Origin: Sphingomonas sp. dw_22
GTDB lineage: Bacteria; Pseudomonadota; Alphaproteobacteria; Sphingomonadales; Sphingomonadaceae
Length of the DNA stretch: 64,000 nt
Assembly (NCBI RefSeq): GCF_018449795.1
Contig: NZ_JAAVVE010000007.1
Span: 1 to 64,000, forward strand
Reading direction: 5' to 3'
In this document: positions 60,150-64,000 of the stretch, piece after piece
Position numbering within the stretch: the stretch's first letter is position 1
Layout of the letters: every line of letters begins with the position of its first letter
Program-made: the position numbers and the translations under genes
The notes under the pieces: model-generated
What the model was told of the DNA's origin: nothing
Seen by the model: the letters and a program-made list of their open reading frames with translations, nothing else
Database searches by the model: none

Positions 60150-62897
60150 ATGGGAAATTTCGGAAAACTGAGCACCAGCTGCGGCGTGATCGCTGTCGTG
60201 TTGATGGCAACTGCCGCGCATGCCCAAACCGACAGCGGCCGCGGCACGTCACCTGCGGATCCGGCGGGGCAGGAAACCACGCCCGGAGCCGAGGCTCCGG
60301 CCCAGGAGAGCGAGATCGTCGTTACCGGCATTCGCCGCAGCTTGCAGGATTCGATCGCCATCAAGCGCAATTCGGTGAACGTCGTCGATTCGATCGCGAG
60401 CGAGGATCTCGGCAAGCTGCCCGACCAGAATGTCGCAGAATCGCTGCAGCGTATTCCAGGCGTCGCGATCGATCGCAATCGCGGCGACGGCCAGTTCGTC
60501 TCCATCCGCGGCCTCGGGCCTGCCTTCAACACCGTGACGATCAACGGACGCACGATCGCGACCGAGAATGTCGGCCGCGAATTCAGCTTCGACGTCCTTC
60601 CGTCGGAACTGATCTCGGGCGCCGATGTCTACAAGAGCCCGACTGCGCAGATCAATGGCGCCAGCATCGGCGCCACGGTGAATATCCGCACGGTGCGTCC
60701 GCTTGACCTCAAGCCGTTCGTCATCGCCATGTCCGGCGGCGCCAATCGCGAGGTTCTCGCGGATAGCTGGGCGCCCAGTGCCTCGGGCCTGGTGAGCTGG
60801 CATAATGCTGCGGGCACGTTCGGCATCTCGCTGGTCGGATCCTATGACCGGCGCAAGATCCGCGTCGACGAGTTCGACGTCAGCGCCGGCTTCGTGAAGC
60901 GGGGCAATCTGCCGGGCGATTATTTCGCCGGCCGTTCCGGCCCGGACGTGGCGCCGTTCCATGATCTCGACCAGGCTTCGGGCTTCTTCCCGTCGTTCAT
61001 CCTGTCCGACAAGGAGCGCATCGGCTTCGACGGAACGATCCAGTTCAAGCCGACCGAGAATCTGTCGATGTCGCTCGACACCTTCTATTCGAAGCTCAAC
61101 CAGATGGACCAGACCATCGGTCTGTCGGTCAATTTCCCGGTCGGCACGCTGGTCGATCAGGTGGTCGAGAACAATACCGCCGTCTATCAGAAATACGTCA
61201 ACAACACCGCCGACGAGATCATGACGCGCAGCCCCCGGCGCAGCGAGACGCTGCTCGTCGGCTACAACGCAGCGTGGAAGAGCGGCGATTTCGATCTCAC
61301 CGGTGACGTCTCCTATTCACGCGCGACGCGCCGCGGCAAGGAGGACAACCAATATTCGACCATCCGCCGGACCGGGCTCGTGGTCGAATATGACCGGCGC
61401 ACCGGCAGCCCGATCTTCGACTATAATTTCTACAGTCCCGATTATCCCAACGCCGCCACCGACGTCGATCATATCGGCGCACATTACGAGAATGACGGCG
61501 GCTCGGACTATACCGACCAGACCTTCGAGGCGAAGCTCGACGGGGTCTGGCATCCCGGCGGCGGAGTCACCGCCTATGTCGGCTTTGCCAAGGAGAACCG
61601 GAAGAAGACGGTCGACACCATCAAACAGTCGTCGGACTCGCAATGCGCCTTTTGCGGCGGAACGCTCTATTATCCGATGCCGTCCGACCTGTTCCATCCG
61701 ACGGGGATGACCTTCTTCGAGAAGTATCAGGGCAACATCCTGCGCGACTGGATCCAATATGATCCGCGCCAACTGGTCGATGCGCTTCGCAACTATTCGG
61801 GGCCGACGCCGGCCGGCTTCGTCGGATATCAGGATCCCACCTTCAATCCCGCCGGCAGCTCGGTGGTGCGCGAGCATGTGAACCTCGGCTACCTCATGTT
61901 CAATATCGAGGGGATGCTGGGCAGCATGCCGGTGTCGGTGAATGCCGGCGTGCGGGTGGAGGATACGCATTTCACTTCGGACGGCGCCGCCCAGACGGTG
62001 ATCAGCGCGCGGCCCAATGGGCTGGGGCAGAATACCATCGTGCTTTCGCCCGTGGTTCCGGTCGGTTTCGGCGGGCATTATACCGACATCCTGCCGTCGA
62101 TGAACATCAAGCTCGACCTCACTTCGCATCTGGTGGGCCGCTTCGCCGCATCGCGGGTCGTGACGCGTCCGACGCTGTCCGATCTCTCGCCCGCACAGTC
62201 GATCTCCTCGAACCCGGGGCATGAGCAGATCATCCGCGGCAACCCGGATCTGCTGCCGTTCCGCGCCTCGCAGGTCGAGCTTGGGCTCGAATGGTATATC
62301 AACCGGCTCTCGATGCTTTCGGGCGCGGTGTTCTACAAGAACATCGACTCCTTCGTGTCGCCCGCGACGACGCCGCAGATCGTCGACCAGATCACCTTCC
62401 AGGTGACGCAGCCGACCAACGGCAAGGGCGCCACCGTCGAAGGCGTCGAACTCGGGTATCGCCAGGTCTTCGGCTTCCTGCCCGCGCCGCTGGACGGTCT
62501 CGGCTTCCAGGGCAGCTTTACCTATGTGAAGAGCAACGCGGACTACACCAACGCCGTGGCCGGCGTCAGCTACGGCCTCGTCGGGCTTTCGAAATTCTCG
62601 TACAGCGCGGTCGGCTTCTACGAGAAGGGGCCGATCCAGCTCCGGGCGGCCTATACCTGGCGCGACAAGTTCCTCCAGACCGCCACCGGCATGAACGGCG
62701 ATCCGGTCTATTTCGCGTCCTATGGCCAGCTCGACGCGAGCGCCTCCTACGCCATCACCAAGGAGATCACGGTGGACCTGCAGGCGCTGAACCTCACCGA
62801 CAGCAACGAGTTCACCTATTTCACCATTCCGAGCCGCACGTCATCGTACCGGACGGTAGGCCGGCGCTATCAGATCGGCGCACATGTCCGGTTCTGA
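60150..62897 (+). CDS. TonB-dependent outer-membrane receptor
   Basis: 915 residues. A signal peptide (CGVIAVVLMATAAHAQ) is followed by a linker and the TonB box region SEIVVTGIRRSLQDS. The plug domain (about 65-190) has NVVDSIASEDLGKLPDQNVAESLQRIPGVAIDRNRG in parts, VSIRGLGPAFNTVTINGR and GASIGATVNIRTVRP. The beta-barrel runs to YRTVGRRYQIGAHVRF with a terminal Phe. The IRRSLQDSI/KLPDQNVAESLQRIPG style belongs to the large sphingomonad/Xanthomonas class for carbohydrate or plant-derived substrates. It is followed 18 bases later by a secreted carboxylesterase, so the substrate may be an ester-bearing compound. Confidence 0.93.
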   Translation: MGNFGKLSTSCGVIAVVLMATAAHAQTDSGRGTSPADPAGQETTPGAEAPAQESEIVVTGIRRSLQDSIAIKRNSVNVVDSIASEDLGKLPDQNVAESLQRIPGVAIDRNRGDGQFVSIRGLGPAFNTVTINGRTIATENVGREFSFDVLPSELISGADVYKSPTAQINGASIGATVNIRTVRPLDLKPFVIAMSGGANREVLADSWAPSASGLVSWHNAAGTFGISLVGSYDRRKIRVDEFDVSAGFVKRGNLPGDYFAGRSGPDVAPFHDLDQASGFFPSFILSDKERIGFDGTIQFKPTENLSMSLDTFYSKLNQMDQTIGLSVNFPVGTLVDQVVENNTAVYQKYVNNTADEIMTRSPRRSETLLVGYNAAWKSGDFDLTGDVSYSRATRRGKEDNQYSTIRRTGLVVEYDRRTGSPIFDYNFYSPDYPNAATDVDHIGAHYENDGGSDYTDQTFEAKLDGVWHPGGGVTAYVGFAKENRKKTVDTIKQSSDSQCAFCGGTLYYPMPSDLFHPTGMTFFEKYQGNILRDWIQYDPRQLVDALRNYSGPTPAGFVGYQDPTFNPAGSSVVREHVNLGYLMFNIEGMLGSMPVSVNAGVRVEDTHFTSDGAAQTVISARPNGLGQNTIVLSPVVPVGFGGHYTDILPSMNIKLDLTSHLVGRFAASRVVTRPTLSDLSPAQSISSNPGHEQIIRGNPDLLPFRASQVELGLEWYINRLSMLSGAVFYKNIDSFVSPATTPQIVDQITFQVTQPTNGKGATVEGVELGYRQVFGFLPAPLDGLGFQGSFTYVKSNADYTNAVAGVSYGLVGLSKFSYSAVGFYEKGPIQLRAAYTWRDKFLQTATGMNGDPVYFASYGQLDASASYAITKEITVDLQALNLTDSNEFTYFTIPSRTSSYRTVGRRYQIGAHVRF

Positions 62898-62915
62898 GCA
62901 AGGGGGAGCGGGAAT

Positions 62916-64000
62916 ATGAAATGGTCTCTCGTCCCGGTACTGGCTCTTGCCCTCGGCGTGGGGGGAGCCTGGGCCGGTGCCCCGCGCGCTGCTTCCGAAG
63001 GTCCGGTGGTCGCTACCGCCGCCGGACCGGTGATCGGGATGACATTGGAGGATGGCAGCGTCGCCTTTCGCGGCATCCCCTATGCGAAGCCGCCGGTCGG
63101 CGAACTGCGCTGGCGTCCTCCGGTCGAGACCGATGCCTGGTCGGCGCCGCGCCCGGCGGTCGCCGAGCCGCCAGCCTGTCCGCAGTCCGTCTATGGCGGC
63201 TGGAACCGGCATGCGTCGGAGCATTCCTCGGAAGACTGCCTGTATCTCAGCGTCCGCACGCCGAACCTTCATCCGGCGCGCCGGCTGCCGGTGATGGTGT
63301 GGTTTCACGGCGGGGGCAACCGCGCGGGCAATGGTACCGAGGTGATTCTGGACAATAGCGGCTCGGGCGCGATCCGGCCCGCCGATCTGGTGGGCAAGGG
63401 CGTGGTGCTGGTGGGCTTCAACTATCGGCTCGCGGCACTGGGTTTCCTGTCGCATCCGGCGCTCACCCGCGAATCGCCGGATCACGCATCCGGCAATTAC
63501 GCGCTGATGGACCAGCAGTCGGCGCTCGCCTGGGTAAAGAGGAACATCGCCCGCTTCGGCGGCGATCCCGGCAATGTGACGGTCTTCGGCCTTTCGGCCG
63601 GCGCCAAGGACATCAACCTGCTGCTGCTCTCGCCACGCTCGAAGGGGCTGTTCGCCAAGGCGATCGCGGAGAGCGGCCCGCCCGGCGGCGGCCTTGCGGA
63701 GCGGACGCTCGCCGAGAACGAGGCGGTGGGCAGGATCATCGCCGCCAAGGCGGGGGCCGCCCCGGATGCCGATGCGGCCGACCTGCGGCGGTTGCCGGTC
63801 TCGGCCCTGGTGGAGGCCGATCACGACATCGATGCGCCGGGGCTGAACGACGCCGACCATATCTGGGCCTCTACTGCCGACGGCGTGGTGCTGCCGGAGC
63901 GGCTTGAGGAACTGCTGCGGCGCGCCGCCAGTCCGGTGCCGCTCATCATCGGTACCAACGAGAACGAATATGTGACCGGCGACGTCAAGGCCGATCCGCA
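62916..64000 (+). CDS. Type-B carboxylesterase, secreted (partial, cut by window edge)
   Basis: At least 361 residues, continuing beyond the window. The signal peptide is LVPVLALALGVGGAWAGAP. VIGMTLEDGSVAFRGIPYAKPPVGELRWRPP is the carboxylesterase/lipase-B N-terminus in parts. SEDCLYLSV, VMVWFHGGGNRAG (oxyanion) and VTVFGLSAGAKDINL follow, with nucleophile Ser about residue 227; the usual G-E-S-A-G-G elbow is changed to G-L-S-A-G-A. The acid and His are expected later or beyond the edge. AGGGGGAG precedes ATG 62916. It is likely co-transcribed with the TonB receptor. Confidence 0.9.
   Translation, partial: MKWSLVPVLALALGVGGAWAGAPRAASEGPVVATAAGPVIGMTLEDGSVAFRGIPYAKPPVGELRWRPPVETDAWSAPRPAVAEPPACPQSVYGGWNRHASEHSSEDCLYLSVRTPNLHPARRLPVMVWFHGGGNRAGNGTEVILDNSGSGAIRPADLVGKGVVLVGFNYRLAALGFLSHPALTRESPDHASGNYALMDQQSALAWVKRNIARFGGDPGNVTVFGLSAGAKDINLLLLSPRSKGLFAKAIAESGPPGGGLAERTLAENEAVGRIIAAKAGAAPDADAADLRRLPVSALVEADHDIDAPGLNDADHIWASTADGVVLPERLEELLRRAASPVPLIIGTNENEYVTGDVKADP

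Overview
The window looks like a chromosomal segment of a GC-rich alphaproteobacterium, most probably a sphingomonad (Sphingomonas or close kin). This rests on the block dnaA–rpsT–mutM–ubiE–ubiB–coaBC–dut, the fused cysNC, an HWE-type sensor kinase, two GGDEF/EAL-type proteins, a sphingomonad-style TonB receptor, and many nucleotide-sugar genes for acidic exopolysaccharide. Genus is an inference. No rRNA, CRISPR array, integrase or transposase gene was seen.

Layout. 1-120 is a non-biological looking poly-G run. 121-2012 is the edge of a contractile-injection-system-like locus (DUF4255/Pvc16-type protein, a receiver-like small protein, a divergent LuxR regulator). 2009-5550 is a kinase/response-regulator pair followed by a frameshifted D-lactate dehydrogenase. 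5882-9637 is sulfate activation (cysD, cysNC, cysQ), just downstream of UDP-glucose dehydrogenase (9700-11016). 11110-11282 holds a possible tiny peptide gene with a strongly structured tail and a terminator. 11442-15790 is an EAL protein / TPR-histidine kinase / response regulator operon. 15910-19405 holds a transporter, a lipoprotein, rpsU, an FKBP-type isomerase and a VanZ-like protein.

19468-29393 is a nucleotide-sugar region: rmlA, rmlC, wecB, wecC, galU, a WbpA-type UDP-GlcNAc dehydrogenase and a UDP-glucuronate-epimerase-like gene, interrupted by a PPP phosphatase, a small secreted protein and an M48/PDZ protease. It can make UDP-Glc, UDP-GlcA, probably UDP-GalA, UDP-ManNAcA and UDP-GlcNAcA, and parts of dTDP-rhamnose, but has no glycosyltransferase. 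29431-36332 is one tightly packed leftward transcription unit (ubiE, ubiB, membrane protein, coaBC, degenerate hydrolase, dut, TonB-C-like protein, ThiF-type enzyme). mutM, rpsT and dnaA run rightward from 36379.

39556-48864 carries housekeeping and envelope genes: trpS, murJ, secB, a Tim44-like protein, mltA, smr, a GGDEF-EAL protein, dapE and a cupin. 48865-53798 mixes repeats with GST, S9 peptidase, gamma-glutamylcyclotransferase and acyltransferase-like genes. 53821-57330 is the conserved rpmH–rnpA–yidD–yidC–engB cluster, with rpmH apparently nested in a longer rnpA frame. Next come comM, a DUF805 protein and tRNA-Leu(CAA). After an AT-richer gap, the window ends in a TonB receptor and a type-B carboxylesterase cut by the right edge.

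Numerous long palindromes (8547-8657, 15814-15899, 39490-39551, 48892-49140, 53686-53798) sit between genes and look like REP/REPIN-type repeats or terminators.
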